A stretch of 46,539 nucleotides of DNA, from assembly GCA_032095175.1 (NCBI GenBank), contig DAMCZI010000035.1, positions 1 through 46,539 of the forward strand, given 5' to 3'. The position numbers were made by a program, and so were the translations under genes. Below the pieces are notes generated by a model. That model did not search any database, was not told where the DNA came from, and was given only the letters and a program-made list of their open reading frames with translations. The stretch is from DAMCZI01 sp032095175 (GTDB lineage Bacteria; Bacillota; Clostridia; Clostridiales; Caloramatoraceae). Below, in pieces: positions 14,634 to 22,409 of this stretch (the stretch's first letter is position 1; the number at the start of each line of letters is the position of its first letter).

Positions 14634-15527
14634 ATGGGTGTAAATATAAAGGATTATCAAAATGCCTATGAATCAGCTGTTACACAGTTAAGGGAGAATA
14701 GCCAGGTAGTTGCTATTGTCGTTTATGGAAGCATGGTTTCAGGTGATATTTGGGAGGAATCGGATATAGACTTTTTGGTTATAACCAAGGAGAAGGGCAA
14801 ATTTGAAAGCATATATACTAAAATATCCAGGATTCCCATACATATAAATTACTTATCAAAGGATGAATTCATAAACTCCTATAACAGAATGTTGAAGGGT
14901 GGAACATTTCATAAGGCCTTTTTTACTGGAAAGATGGTTTACTGCTCTGATAAGGATATAGAAGAGATTCATGTTTCATCCAGGTTTTATAGCGATAGGG
15001 ACAGATATGCAAGAAATATAGAAATACTTTGCAATGTTATAAATGCTGTGCATTACACTAAAAAATATCTTTGTACAGGAAAAATTGAAACAGCATATCA
15101 ATGGTCAATAGATATTTTAACTAGCTATGCAAGACTTGTGGTGGGTCTGGAGGGACATATTACTGATAAGGACATATTATCCTTTGCAGTTAATGTTAAT
15201 CCAAAGGTGGAGCATCTATTCAAGATTGTTGAATCACAAGCAAAAACCAAGGAAAAGATTAATGAAATACTTAAAAATGTTGAAAATTCTTTGGAGGCAA
15301 ATATTGCAGCAATTACAAGTCCCATTGTTGAATTTTTGAAGGCTTCAAGCTTTCCATGTTCAGCAGAGGATATAAAGAATAGTAGAGATTTTAAACAAAT
15401 AGAAGCAGATATTACTCTGCTTCTTGATAGAATGAGCAGAGCTGATATAATAAAAGAGGGAAGTAGAAAATACATGACCTATGGAGATGAAGCTCTTATA
15501 GATGAGATAACCTATTTTGTAGAATAA
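14634..15527 (+). CDS. Nucleotidyltransferase-fold protein (MNT/KNTase type)
   Basis: A 297-residue protein with an N-terminal nucleotidyltransferase domain: VVYGSMVSGDIWEESDIDFLVI (residues about 29-50) has the GS-x-DxD core that binds metal and nucleotide. The remaining ~180 residues are helical. Such proteins transfer nucleotides to antibiotics, proteins or RNA; the target here is unknown. It has no HEPN partner gene next to it, so a toxin-antitoxin role is not supported. The ATG follows AGAGGGTG. It sits 37 bp ahead of degV and may be co-transcribed with it. Confidence 0.78.
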   Translation: MGVNIKDYQNAYESAVTQLRENSQVVAIVVYGSMVSGDIWEESDIDFLVITKEKGKFESIYTKISRIPIHINYLSKDEFINSYNRMLKGGTFHKAFFTGKMVYCSDKDIEEIHVSSRFYSDRDRYARNIEILCNVINAVHYTKKYLCTGKIETAYQWSIDILTSYARLVVGLEGHITDKDILSFAVNVNPKVEHLFKIVESQAKTKEKINEILKNVENSLEANIAAITSPIVEFLKASSFPCSAEDIKNSRDFKQIEADITLLLDRMSRADIIKEGSRKYMTYGDEALIDEITYFVE

Positions 15528-15564
15528 GGCTATTATGGTTTTACAATAGCGCTGGAGGGGTTTT

Positions 15565-16416
15565 ATGAAGGAAATAAAGATAGTGGTTGACAGTGCATGT
15601 GACTTGGATTCCGATGTTCTTGAAGAACTAGGAGTGCACATGATACCTATGAAGGTTCATTTTGGTGAAGAAGACTATTTTGACAGGACTACTATTTCAA
15701 CAGGTGAATTTTATAAAAAACTTAAGAACTCAACTGAGCTTCCTAAGACATCACAAATTACACCTGCAATATTTATAGAGAATATAAAAAAATATATAGA
15801 AGAAGGATACCATGTAATTTGTATTTGTTTTTCCTCAAGATTGAGCGGTACATATCAGTCAGCATGTGTTGCAAAGGAAATGCTTGAAAGTGAAGATATT
15901 GATGCTATAGATTCAAAGGCTGCTTCTGTAGGCTTTGGGCTTATTGTAAGAGAAGCAGGCATAATGGTAAAGGAAGGCAAAACAAGAGAAGAGATACTTG
16001 ATAGAATAATCTACATGAGGGATAGAATGGAGCATATATTTGCTGTTGGCTCATTGGATATGCTTAAAAGAGGAGGAAGAATAACAAGAGCACAGGCTGT
16101 TGTTGGAACCCTTCTAAATGTAAAGCCAATACTTCAGATACAGGATGGATATATTATACCCTACGAAAAGGCAAGGGGTAAAAATGCAGTTGTAAATAAG
16201 ATGATAGAAACAATGAAGGAAAGAGGAAATGAGATTTCCAAGCAGTTATTGGGTTTAAACTATGCTGGAGAGGGAAGTATGGAGCTTCTAAACTCTCTTA
16301 AAGAAGCAATAACCAAGGAATTCGGCAATAAAGAATTTGTAATTTCAGAAATCGGTGCTGCAATAGGAAGTCATGCAGGTCCAGGAACTGTTTCTGTTTT
16401 CTTTTTAAGAAAATAG
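15565..16416 (+). CDS. DegV family fatty-acid-binding protein
   Basis: A 283-residue DegV/FakB-type protein: VDSACDLDSDVLEELGVHMIPM at the N-terminus, ICFSSRLSGTYQSA in the middle, and GSLDMLKRGGRITRAQA plus GSHAGPGTVSVFF near the C-terminus. The family binds a fatty acid and, in Firmicutes, presents it to the kinase FakA; no fakA lies here. Length is normal. The ATG follows GGAGGGG. A family A element starts 18 bp after the stop. Confidence 0.9.
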   Translation: MKEIKIVVDSACDLDSDVLEELGVHMIPMKVHFGEEDYFDRTTISTGEFYKKLKNSTELPKTSQITPAIFIENIKKYIEEGYHVICICFSSRLSGTYQSACVAKEMLESEDIDAIDSKAASVGFGLIVREAGIMVKEGKTREEILDRIIYMRDRMEHIFAVGSLDMLKRGGRITRAQAVVGTLLNVKPILQIQDGYIIPYEKARGKNAVVNKMIETMKERGNEISKQLLGLNYAGEGSMELLNSLKEAITKEFGNKEFVISEIGAAIGSHAGPGTVSVFFLRK

Positions 16417-16433
16417 GAATAGGTATGATAATA

Positions 16434-16546
16434 TATTAATCGCACTAAAGATTTTACATTGTGCGTTATGCGATTAATGAATCAAGGAATATGTTTCGCA
16501 TAAATGTTTAGGACCGAGCAATGCAGAATCATTTATGTGAAACATA
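16434..16546 (+). repeat. Family A palindromic element, copy A2
   Basis: A full 113-bp copy flanked by TA. Hairpin 1 is ATTAATCGCAC with GCGATTAAT. Hairpin 2 is almost perfect: ATATGTTTCGCATAAATG with CATTTATGTGAAACATAT, with one G-U pair. Loop segments GATTTTACATTG and CAATGCAGAATC remain complementary. Confidence 0.9.
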
Positions 16547-16573
16547 TAGATAATAAATTACTTTATTCTGATA

Positions 16574-16605
16574 TGAAAATGGCAGGAGACTGCCATTTTT
16601 TATAT
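16574..16605 (+). terminator. Rho-independent terminator
   Basis: AAAATGGCAG-gaga-CTGCCATTTTTTATA, downstream of degV and element A2. A strong hairpin with its own T-run. Confidence 0.88.
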
Positions 16606-16799
16606 ATTGTATGAGTAATGAATCAATAAATACGATTTAACATAAATGTTTAGCGTTGAGCAATGTATATACAAATCAAAAATTCTATTACATTCTGTCT
16701 TTTTAAACATCCTAGAGTCGAACCAATTAGCAGGGCTGTTTTAAAAAAATGTAAAGAATTTTACGATTTATATATAGAAGCAATTATGTGAAACATATA
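16606..16799 (+). repeat. Family A element, copy A3 (5' truncated), split by a family B element
   Basis: Family A sequence is recognisable from GTAATGAATC to GAGCAATG, is interrupted at 16668-16774 by a family B element, and resumes TAGAAGCAATTATGTGAAACATA. The 5' hairpin is missing. The insertion point is flanked by TA on both sides, and the two halves rejoin into the normal family A sequence. Confidence 0.85.
16668..16774 (+). mobile_element. Family B MITE, copy B1, inserted in A3
   Basis: 107 bp with imperfect terminal inverted repeats of about 40 bp (TATACAAATCAAAAATTC at the left, GAATTTTACGATTTATATA at the right), flanked by TA at 16666-16667 and 16775-16776. The TA duplication and lack of coding sequence fit a Tc1/mariner- or IS630-type MITE moved by an enzyme encoded elsewhere. 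Confidence 0.85.
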
Positions 16800-16828
16800 G
16801 AATAAAATTCCTTTGTTGAGGTGGAAAT

Positions 16829-18274
16829 ATGAAGGTATATGAAGCAATAACCTTAAATAAGGATTCCGAGGAACCGATGTATGTACAGTTATATGAATAT
16901 CTGAAAAACCTTATAGAAAATGGAAGTTTTGAAAATGATGAAAAGCTTCCTGCTATAAGAAGCCTTTCAAAAAAACTTGGGGTTAACAATGTCACTATTG
17001 TTAATGCTTATAGGCTTTTGGAACAGAAGGGATATGTGTATTCAAAGATAGGCAGCGGAACCTTTGTAATGGGAAACAAGACAGACTATAAAAAAGAAGA
17101 AAATCTATCAACTATAGATATGATGGAGCATGGGTATGTAAAAATAAATAATGACGAGATCAATTTTTCAACATCAACACCTAATCCAAGATTGTTCCCT
17201 GTAAAGGAGTTTAAAGAGGTTTTAAACGAGGTTTTAGAAAGGGATGGTGGATTTGCCTTTGGATATCAGGAATCTCAGGGGTATTATCCTTTAAGAGAAT
17301 CAATAAAGGAGTATCTTGGAGATAAGAAAATAGATGTAGATACAAAGAATATACATGTTATATCAGGCGCACAGCAGGGAATAGATATTATATCAAAGGT
17401 ACTTGTTAAATTTAATGATACTATTGTGGTTGAGAGTCCAACATATACAGGAGCTCTGGCTGTATTTAAATCAAGAGGGGCCAACATAATAGAGGTTCCA
17501 ATGCTTGAGGATGGAATAGACACAAAAGAGCTTGAGAAGGTTTTAAAATCAGTTAATCCCAAGCTGATATATGTTATGACCAATTTTCAAAACCCTACAG
17601 GAATATCCTACAGCCAGGATAAAAAGCTTCAGCTATTATACCTTGCTCAGAAATATGGTACCTATATACTGGAGGATGAATATCTTTCAGAGTTGAATTT
17701 TTACAGGGAAGCTGATATGCCAATCAAGTCATTGGATGGCAGCGACAGGATAATATATATAAAGAGCTTTTCCAAGATATTTATGCCTGGTATAAGGCTT
17801 GGCTTTCTTGTTGCTCCTGAGAGTATTTCTAGTGCTGTACTTTCTGCAAAGCATACAACGGATATTTCTACATCAAGCTTGATGCAGAGGGCTTTTGATT
17901 TGTATCTAAGAAGAAGAAAATGGGAACAGCACATGAATATGATGAGAAGCATATACAAAACAAGATATGATAGATTTATAAAGGAACTGAAGGAAAAGGC
18001 TCCATTTATACAGATTGTAGCGCCAGGAGGTGGAATACATATTTGGTGTAAAACCGATGTAGACTCATCTATGCTTGCAAGTGCAGCAAGGCAAAGGGGA
18101 GTTCTTATTGCACCAGGAAGACTTTTCTATCTTGATGAGAGGCAGAGTAATTATTTTAGGATAAGCTATGCAGGTATTGAGGATGATGAAATTTCAAAGG
18201 GATTGGATATACTGAAAAGTGTATACATGGATTTGAAAAATATGAATTCAGACAGTATACTGCCATTTTTATAA
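16829..18274 (+). CDS. MocR/GntR-family PLP-dependent regulator or aminotransferase
   Basis: A 481-residue protein. Residues about 13-80 form a GntR winged helix (EEPMYVQLYEYLKNLIENG, LPAIRSLSKKLGVNNVTIVNAYRLLEQKG). The rest is a fold-type I aminotransferase domain with NFQNPTGIS, LEDEYLSEL and the PLP lysine in SFSKIFMPGIRLGF. MocR proteins sense an amine or PLP derivative and regulate neighbouring transport or biosynthesis genes; no obvious target lies here. Element A3/B1 occupies the upstream region to within 30 bp of the start, so the promoter is probably inside element sequence. The stop TAA is formed at the end of element C1. Confidence 0.9.
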   Translation: MKVYEAITLNKDSEEPMYVQLYEYLKNLIENGSFENDEKLPAIRSLSKKLGVNNVTIVNAYRLLEQKGYVYSKIGSGTFVMGNKTDYKKEENLSTIDMMEHGYVKINNDEINFSTSTPNPRLFPVKEFKEVLNEVLERDGGFAFGYQESQGYYPLRESIKEYLGDKKIDVDTKNIHVISGAQQGIDIISKVLVKFNDTIVVESPTYTGALAVFKSRGANIIEVPMLEDGIDTKELEKVLKSVNPKLIYVMTNFQNPTGISYSQDKKLQLLYLAQKYGTYILEDEYLSELNFYREADMPIKSLDGSDRIIYIKSFSKIFMPGIRLGFLVAPESISSAVLSAKHTTDISTSSLMQRAFDLYLRRRKWEQHMNMMRSIYKTRYDRFIKELKEKAPFIQIVAPGGGIHIWCKTDVDSSMLASAARQRGVLIAPGRLFYLDERQSNYFRISYAGIEDDEISKGLDILKSVYMDLKNMNSDSILPFL

Positions 18275-18434
18275 GGCACATTAAAGAAAATAAATGAGTC
18301 AGATTGCGAAGTAATTTTAATTCTTTTCTAGGCACTCAATCACGCACATACTAACTGTATGTAAGTGATTGAGTAACGACGAAAAGAATTAAAAGGACGA
18401 GTAAGATGACTTATTTATTTTTTTAATGTGCCTA
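18273..18434. repeat. Family C palindromic element, copy C1
   Basis: About 162 bp that can fold into one long hairpin: ends AAGGCACATTAAAG and TTTAATGTGCCT, arms AATTCTTTTC/GAAAAGAATT, centre ACTCAATCAC...GTGATTGAGT around CATAC/GTATG. It starts within the stop codon of the MocR gene. A further copy of its left end (AAGGCACATTAAAGAAAAT) follows at 18434-18452. No coding capacity. Confidence 0.88.
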
Positions 18435-18455
18435 AGGCACATTAAAGAAAATTAA

Positions 18456-18477
18456 AAGCCGCGGAACCCCGCGGCTT
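18456..18477 (-). terminator. Terminator of the DUF1858 selenoprotein gene
   Basis: On the minus strand, AAGCCGCGG-ggtt-CCGCGGCTT followed by TTAATTTT, directly after the stop at 18481. The second stop of the extended frame therefore sits in the normal place relative to a terminator. Confidence 0.85.
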
Positions 18478-18480
18478 ATG

Positions 18481-18672
18481 TTACTTTATTACTTCGTTTA
18501 GATCCTTTATCATTGCATCTACATCAATTCCATGAGCTAGAGCACCCTGCTCTAGATTTTCAAATCTTGCAGCCATTCAACCAAAGCAGTGCATACCATA
18601 TCTTTGGAAAACAGGTACTGTGTCTGGGTATTTTTCAACTATATCAGTTATTGTCATGTCCTTTGTTATCAT
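18481..18672 (-). CDS. DUF1858 domain selenoprotein (CxxU), UGA read as selenocysteine
   Basis: A 63-residue DUF1858 protein if the in-frame TGA at 18577-18579 is decoded as selenocysteine (U32, in CFGU). The paralogue 280 bp away has CIGC at the same place, and identity continues past the TGA (MAARFENLEQGA). Codons after the TGA stay open to a TAA just before a terminator. A hairpin CTAGAGCA-GGG-TGCTCTAG starts 21 bases after the TGA, the right place and type for a bacterial SECIS. The ATG follows GGAGG. A thiol/selenol redox role is inferred from CxxU. Sec machinery (selA-D) is not in the window. Standard calling would give only 31 residues. Confidence 0.85.
18532..18555 (-). promoter_or_regulatory. 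SECIS-like hairpin within the selenoprotein gene
   Basis: In mRNA sense, CUAGAGCA pairs with UGCUCUAG around a GGG loop, with the loop about 29 bases after the UGA. Bacterial SECIS elements need a short stem with G in the apical loop within roughly this distance. The cysteine-containing paralogue has GCTGCTGCC where this gene has GCTCTAGCT, which destroys the stem. Confidence 0.75.
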
Positions 18673-18920
18673 ACAAACACCTCCAATTATATTATATGTC
18701 AAATAGAAAATTTCAATCGACTGTCTTATGTTTATTATAATAACAAATAGTTGCGGCTTTGACAAGTAAAACTATGGAGAAAATGATTTAAAGTGGAATG
18801 GATTTTGTTTTTTTATTACGGATATATAAAGTATTTTTTTAGACTTGACTAAATGAGTAAATTTATGATCTATTAGGTGAGATGTCAAGCTATTTTATAG
18901 GATTAATTAAGTAAAAAAAT

Positions 18921-18941
18921 AAAACCCCTTAAAGGGGTTTT
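18921..18941 (-). terminator. Terminator of the cysteine-form DUF1858 gene
   Basis: On the minus strand, AAAACCCCTTTAAGGGGTTTT followed by ATTTTTTT, just after the stop codon at 18953. Confidence 0.9.
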
Positions 18942-18952
18942 ACAGCTATCAG

Positions 18953-19147
18953 CTATTTCTTTAGTTTTTCATTTAGATCCTTAACGATTGCATCTATATC
19001 TATTCCATGGGCAGCAGCACCCTGCTCTAAGTTTTCAAATCTAGCAGCCATACAGCCTATACAGCCCATTCCATATTTCATAAAAACTTCAACTGTTTCT
19101 GGATGATTCGAAACTATTTCTGATATTGACATTTCCTTAGTTATCAT
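18953..19147 (-). CDS. DUF1858 domain protein, cysteine form (CxxC)
   Basis: A 64-residue protein: ITKEMSISEIVSNHPETVEVF, then GMGCIGCMAARFENLEQGAAAHGID, the DUF1858 pattern with a CIGC redox pair. Its function is not established; the family is often described as a hybrid-cluster-protein-associated or disulfide-reductase-like domain. It is the paralogue of the selenoprotein downstream on the same strand, each with its own terminator, so they are separate units. The ATG has AGGGAT upstream. Confidence 0.88.
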   Translation of the reverse strand: MITKEMSISEIVSNHPETVEVFMKYGMGCIGCMAARFENLEQGAAAHGIDIDAIVKDLNEKLKK

Positions 19148-19297
19148 AATATCCCTCCAAAAGTGTATTATCTTTTCAATTGTTTTAGTTTATGCTAACA
19201 TATAGAAATAAATGTAACAACAGTTAGAGGAATTTTCAATAATTGATTAATTTAATATAATAATATGTAATAATGAATAATATAAGGGATGGTAGAT

Positions 19298-19945
19298 ATG
19301 ATAATATCCTGGGAAAATATTCAAGAGTTAAGCGATAGTGAGATAAGCTATCTTTTATACCTTGAAGGAAAGAACATCAAAACAATATGTAGAATAAGGA
19401 ATTTGGATAAAAGTGATGTTGAAAGACAGATAATAGAGTGTAAAATTAAATATAGGATACTTGAGGGAAGCGAGAGGACAGAGGATATAGTAGCAAGGCT
19501 TATGAAATGCAGGAGAGAAGAAAGAGCCAATGCTATTTCATATCTTGACCAATCAAAGCTTAAAGAAATTGAGGAATATTCAATAAAGCATCTTTTTAAT
19601 TCAAATAGAGATGATTGTATATTCTATATATGGCTGCTTGGTGAAATTAAAAGCAAAAGGGCACTTACTTCAATTACAAGTTTTTTAAGATGTAGTGATG
19701 GCAATATAAGAAGAATGTGCTGCTCGGCCCTTGGAAAGATAGGAGATATTAAATCTGAGGATGGTCTTATAAAATGCATTAACGATCCAAGACCACAGGT
19801 AAGGGAATATGCAATTAAATCCCTTGCAAAAATAAAAAGCAAGAAGGCATTAAGTTTCCTTGAGGAGGCTTTAAACAATGATAATGAAAAGGATTATGTT
19901 AAGAGAGCTGCACAGAATGCAATAAAAGAAATAAGGGATATATAA
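19298..19945 (+). CDS. HEAT-repeat domain protein
   Basis: A 215-residue helical protein. The N-terminal part contains a degenerate HTH-like segment (NIKTICRIRNLDKSDVERQI). From about residue 100 there are at least three HEAT/PBS-lyase repeats (IFYIWLLGEIKSKRALTSI, RRMCCSALGKIGDIKSEDGL, REYAIKSLAKIKSKKALSFL). Such proteins are scaffolds; the partner is unknown. The ATG at 19298 is 9 bases from AAGGG; an ATG at 19289 has no spacing. The last Ile codon and the TAA stop come from the end of MITE B2, so the original C-terminus may have been slightly different. Confidence 0.8.
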   Translation: MIISWENIQELSDSEISYLLYLEGKNIKTICRIRNLDKSDVERQIIECKIKYRILEGSERTEDIVARLMKCRREERANAISYLDQSKLKEIEEYSIKHLFNSNRDDCIFYIWLLGEIKSKRALTSITSFLRCSDGNIRRMCCSALGKIGDIKSEDGLIKCINDPRPQVREYAIKSLAKIKSKKALSFLEEALNNDNEKDYVKRAAQNAIKEIRDI

Positions 19946-20165
19946 GTCAAAAATTCTATTACATTCTGTCTTTTTAAACATCCTAAGGTCGTACCAATGT
20001 ATATTAATCGCACTAAAGATTCTACATTGGGTACTGTGCGATTAATGAATCAAGGAATATGATTTCCGCGTAAATGTTTAGGGTCGAGCAATGTAGAATC
20101 ATTCACGTGAAACATATAGTAGGGTTGTTTAAAAAAACAAAATGTAAAGAATTTTACGACTTATA
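19941..20165 (+). mobile_element. Family B MITE, copy B2, split by a family A element
   Basis: The ends TATAAGTC and GACTTATA are exact inverted repeats, flanked by TA. The element reads as family B to ACCAATG, is interrupted by a complete family A element (20002-20116), then resumes AGGGTTGTTT. It provides the stop codon of the HEAT-repeat gene on its left and ends just before the ribosome site of the YigZ gene. Confidence 0.87.
20002..20116 (+). repeat. Family A palindromic element, copy A4, inserted in B2
   Basis: The best-preserved copy, 115 bp, flanked by TA. Hairpin 1 is ATTAATCGCAC/GTGCGATTAAT (perfect). The loop segment GATTCTACATTG is a perfect 12-base complement of CAATGTAGAATC in the loop of hairpin 2. 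Removing the element and one TA restores family B sequence. Confidence 0.92.
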
Positions 20166-20182
20166 TAGAGATGGAGGATTAA

Positions 20183-20833
20183 ATGACAAAGGAAGGTTAT
20201 ACAGTGCTAAAGCAGGTTGAGGTATCTATGGAGGAGAGAAAATCTCTTTTTATATGTAATATAAAAAGAATAAATGATGAAAATGAAGCCATGGAGTTTA
20301 TAAATTCCATAAAGGAAAAATATAAAGATGCAACCCATAATGTTTATGCGTACATAACAAATAATGGTATATCCATGAGGTATTCAGATGATGGAGAACC
20401 ACAGGGAACAGCTGGTCCTCCAGTTCTTGAAGTTTTGAAAAGAGAAGGAATTAATGATGTTGCAGCAGTTGTAACAAGATATTTTGGTGGAATACTGCTT
20501 GGAGCAGGAGGGTTAATACGTGCATATGGAGGCTCCTGCAAGCAGGGAGTTGATGAAGCTAAAAAAGTCAAACGCCTTGATGGCGGGGTTATATCCATTA
20601 CATGTGATTATGAAAAATATGGAAAGCTAAATAACTATCTTCAGAAGAAAAATGTAGTAATTAAAAATGTTGATTTTACTGAAAATGTAACAATAAAGCT
20701 TTTAGGCCTTAAAAAAGAGTACGATTCAATAAGAGGCGACATAATTGAAATGATGAATGGGAAGGATATTATTAATGTAGTTGATAATGTGCTTTGTTTT
20801 GTAGATGAGAATGATACAATAATGGAGGTCTAA
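20183..20833 (+). CDS. YigZ/IMPACT family protein
   Basis: A 216-residue protein with the UPF0029/IMPACT N-terminal domain (MEERKSLFICNIKRINDENEAM, SDDGEPQGTAGPPVLEVL, VVTRYFGGILLGAGGLIRAYGG) and the shorter C-terminal DUF1949 ferredoxin-like domain. Bacterial members are proposed to act in translation control, but no reaction is established. The ATG has GGAGG upstream. It is followed after 3 bp by the CoA-binding protein gene, so the two form an operon. Confidence 0.9.
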   Translation: MTKEGYTVLKQVEVSMEERKSLFICNIKRINDENEAMEFINSIKEKYKDATHNVYAYITNNGISMRYSDDGEPQGTAGPPVLEVLKREGINDVAAVVTRYFGGILLGAGGLIRAYGGSCKQGVDEAKKVKRLDGGVISITCDYEKYGKLNNYLQKKNVVIKNVDFTENVTIKLLGLKKEYDSIRGDIIEMMNGKDIINVVDNVLCFVDENDTIMEV

Positions 20834-20836
20834 AAT

Positions 20837-21214
20837 ATGATAATGGATGATTTTAAGGCAAGGAGGACATGGGCTGTTGTTGGAAGCGTTCATAATAGTG
20901 AGAAGTTTGCATATAAAGTATATCAGTTTTTAAAATCCAGAGGATATGATGTGTTTGCTGTTGATCCAACAGGAAAGGATGTTGATGGAGATAAAAGCTA
21001 TATATCCCTTTCAAGTCTTCCAGTGGTTCCAGAAGCTGTTGATATGGTTATAAACCCTGTGAAGGGTAAAGAATATCTAGATGAAGCTAATAGCCTGGGT
21101 ATAAAATATGTGTGGTTTCAGCCAGGTGCAGATAGTCCTGAATTGGTGGATGCTGCGATAGCTAATGGAATGATAGTTGCGTATAACAAATGTGTAATGG
21201 TTGACATGAGGTAA
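20837..21214 (+). CDS. CoA-binding (YccU-like) protein
   Basis: A 125-residue single Rossmann-fold CoA-binding domain: TWAVVGSVHNSEKFAYKV at the N-terminus, GYDVFAVDPTGK, VDMVINPVKGKE and IKYVWFQPGADSPE. It resembles the CoA-binding domain of succinyl-CoA synthetase alpha but lacks the catalytic histidine domain. The role is unknown. It starts 3 bp after the yigZ stop with GGAGG inside the end of that gene. A second in-frame ATG two codons on is possible. Confidence 0.88.
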   Translation: MIMDDFKARRTWAVVGSVHNSEKFAYKVYQFLKSRGYDVFAVDPTGKDVDGDKSYISLSSLPVVPEAVDMVINPVKGKEYLDEANSLGIKYVWFQPGADSPELVDAAIANGMIVAYNKCVMVDMR

Positions 21215-21305
21215 AATAAACTTGTTTATGATGAGGGTTCTGCCCTTAGAAAAATAGAAAGACAAAAAAACATTTTATTAAAAATGGAATTTTGAATGAC
21301 AAAAA

Positions 21306-21340
21306 GGAACAGGATGGATTTTAATCCTCTGCTCCGTTAT
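21306..21340 (+). terminator. Possible terminator
   Basis: GGAACAGGATGGATT pairs imperfectly with AATCCTCTGCTCC, followed only by GTTATTA. It lies about 90 bp after the CoA-binding gene and directly abuts the family D element. Confidence 0.5.
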
Positions 21341-21502
21341 TAGGTGTATTAAAGAAAATAACAAGTCAATATTTTGGTCTGTTTTGTGTAATACTTCGTC
21401 AATTGAAGCTCGAGTTAGCTCAACTAGCTTGAGCTTCAATTTTCTTGTCTGACACAAAATATCCTCAAAATATTTGACCTGTTATTTTATTTAACTTGCC
21501 TT
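21341..21502. repeat. Family D palindromic element, copy D1
   Basis: About 162 bp, a single long hairpin: left end TAGGTGTATTAAAG with AAAATAACAAGTCAATATTTTG, matched at the right by CAAAATATTTGACCTGTTATTTT and TTAACTTGCCTTA; centre GAAGCTC...GAGCTTC. Its right end encodes the last residues (KAS) and the TAA stop of the minus-strand permease gene. Confidence 0.88.
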
Positions 21503-21862
21503 ATTTTTGCATTTTTTATCTTTGCAGCATACTTCATATACTCCCATTACAAAAAGAAATACCCCAAAGGCCTTTCTTAAAAATGATGAGGATAGATGGA
21601 CTGCAAGGTATGAACCTATAAGAGCTCCTGCAATACCTCCTGTGCAAAGTTTGAAAATAAGCTTTTTTTCTATATTACCTTGCTTAAGATGAGAGATAAG
21701 TGCCACAATCGCTGTTGGAATAAAAGATATTAAATTAACACTTTGCGCTATTTGCTGCTTTGTTGAAAGAAAAATAGTCAGAGCGGGAATAAGCAGAGTA
21801 CCTCCTCCAATTCCCATTCCACCTATAACTCCTGCTGCAATGCTTATTATATATATTAGCAT
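21491..21862 (-). CDS. TSUP family half-size permease, second subunit
   Basis: A 123-residue, four-helix membrane protein of the TauE/SafE (TSUP) sulfur-compound or anion permease family: GGMGIGGGTLLIPALTIFL near the N-terminus, then helices to VYEVCC. Full-length TSUP proteins have two such halves. The partner half lies immediately upstream in the same frame, separated by a single TAA, with this ATG directly after it, so translation is probably coupled by reinitiation. The C-terminal KAS and stop lie in element D1. Confidence 0.85.
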   Translation of the reverse strand: MLIYIISIAAGVIGGMGIGGGTLLIPALTIFLSTKQQIAQSVNLISFIPTAIVALISHLKQGNIEKKLIFKLCTGGIAGALIGSYLAVHLSSSFLRKAFGVFLFVMGVYEVCCKDKKCKNKAS

Positions 21863-22222
21863 TTACCAGAACACCATCCTTACAGCTGCAATTATCATTG
21901 AAATACCAAATACTTTTCTTAAGACACCATCAGAACATTTGTTTAGGAGAAGAGAACCTATGTATCCTCCTATGGAACTAAATATAGCTACTTTATAGGT
22001 TAGTTTTAAATCAACAAGGTTATTTGAGATATAAAAAAAAGAGCTAATTATGGAAAGTGGAAGAATTATGGATATTGCAGTGGCATGTGCCTTGTTTTCC
22101 TTTACCCCGAGCATAAAAACCATTGCTGGGACAAGTATTGTTCCTCCACCAGAGCCAAATATACCATTGCAGAGACCAGCGGCAAATCCTATTAGCATAA
22201 TCTTTAATGTGAATTTATCCAT
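21863..22222 (-). CDS. TSUP family half-size permease, first subunit
   Basis: A 119-residue, four-helix membrane protein: GFAAGLCNGIFGSGGGTILVP near the N-terminus and SIGGYIGSLLLNK in the third helix, the TSUP half-repeat. It likely pairs with the next gene to form one transporter; the substrate is unknown (sulfite, sulfonates, thiosulfate and others occur in the family). It starts 25 bp from the edge of element C2 with GGAATGG as a moderate ribosome site. Confidence 0.85.
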   Translation of the reverse strand: MDKFTLKIMLIGFAAGLCNGIFGSGGGTILVPAMVFMLGVKENKAHATAISIILPLSIISSFFYISNNLVDLKLTYKVAIFSSIGGYIGSLLLNKCSDGVLRKVFGISMIIAAVRMVFW

Positions 22223-22247
22223 TAAACCACCATTCCTTAAATTACTT

Positions 22248-22409
22248 TAGGCACATTAAAAAATTAAATGAGTCAGATTGCGAAGTAATTTTAATTATTT
22301 TCTAGGCACTCAATCACGCACATACTAACTGTATGTAAGTGATTGAGTAACGACGAAAAGAATTAAAAGGACGAGTAAGATGACTTATTTAATTTTTTAA
22401 TGTGCCTTA
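22248..22409. repeat. Family C palindromic element, copy C2
   Basis: Nearly identical to C1 over 162 bp, with the same ends (TAGGCACATTAAA and TTTAATGTGCCTTA) and central ACTCAATCAC/GTGATTGAGT palindrome. It lies between the permease genes and nadE. Confidence 0.9.

Noticed and set aside
14634..16416. Nucleotidyltransferase plus neighbour as a MNT/HEPN toxin-antitoxin pair
   Set aside because: The neighbour is DegV, not a HEPN protein, and the transferase is about twice the length of MNT antitoxins.
18577..18765. 62-codon frame ending CFG, or a pseudogene of the DUF1858 family
   Set aside because: The frame upstream of 18672 has no ribosome site, and similarity to the paralogue continues unchanged past the TGA to a second stop and terminator. 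Selenocysteine explains this better than decay.
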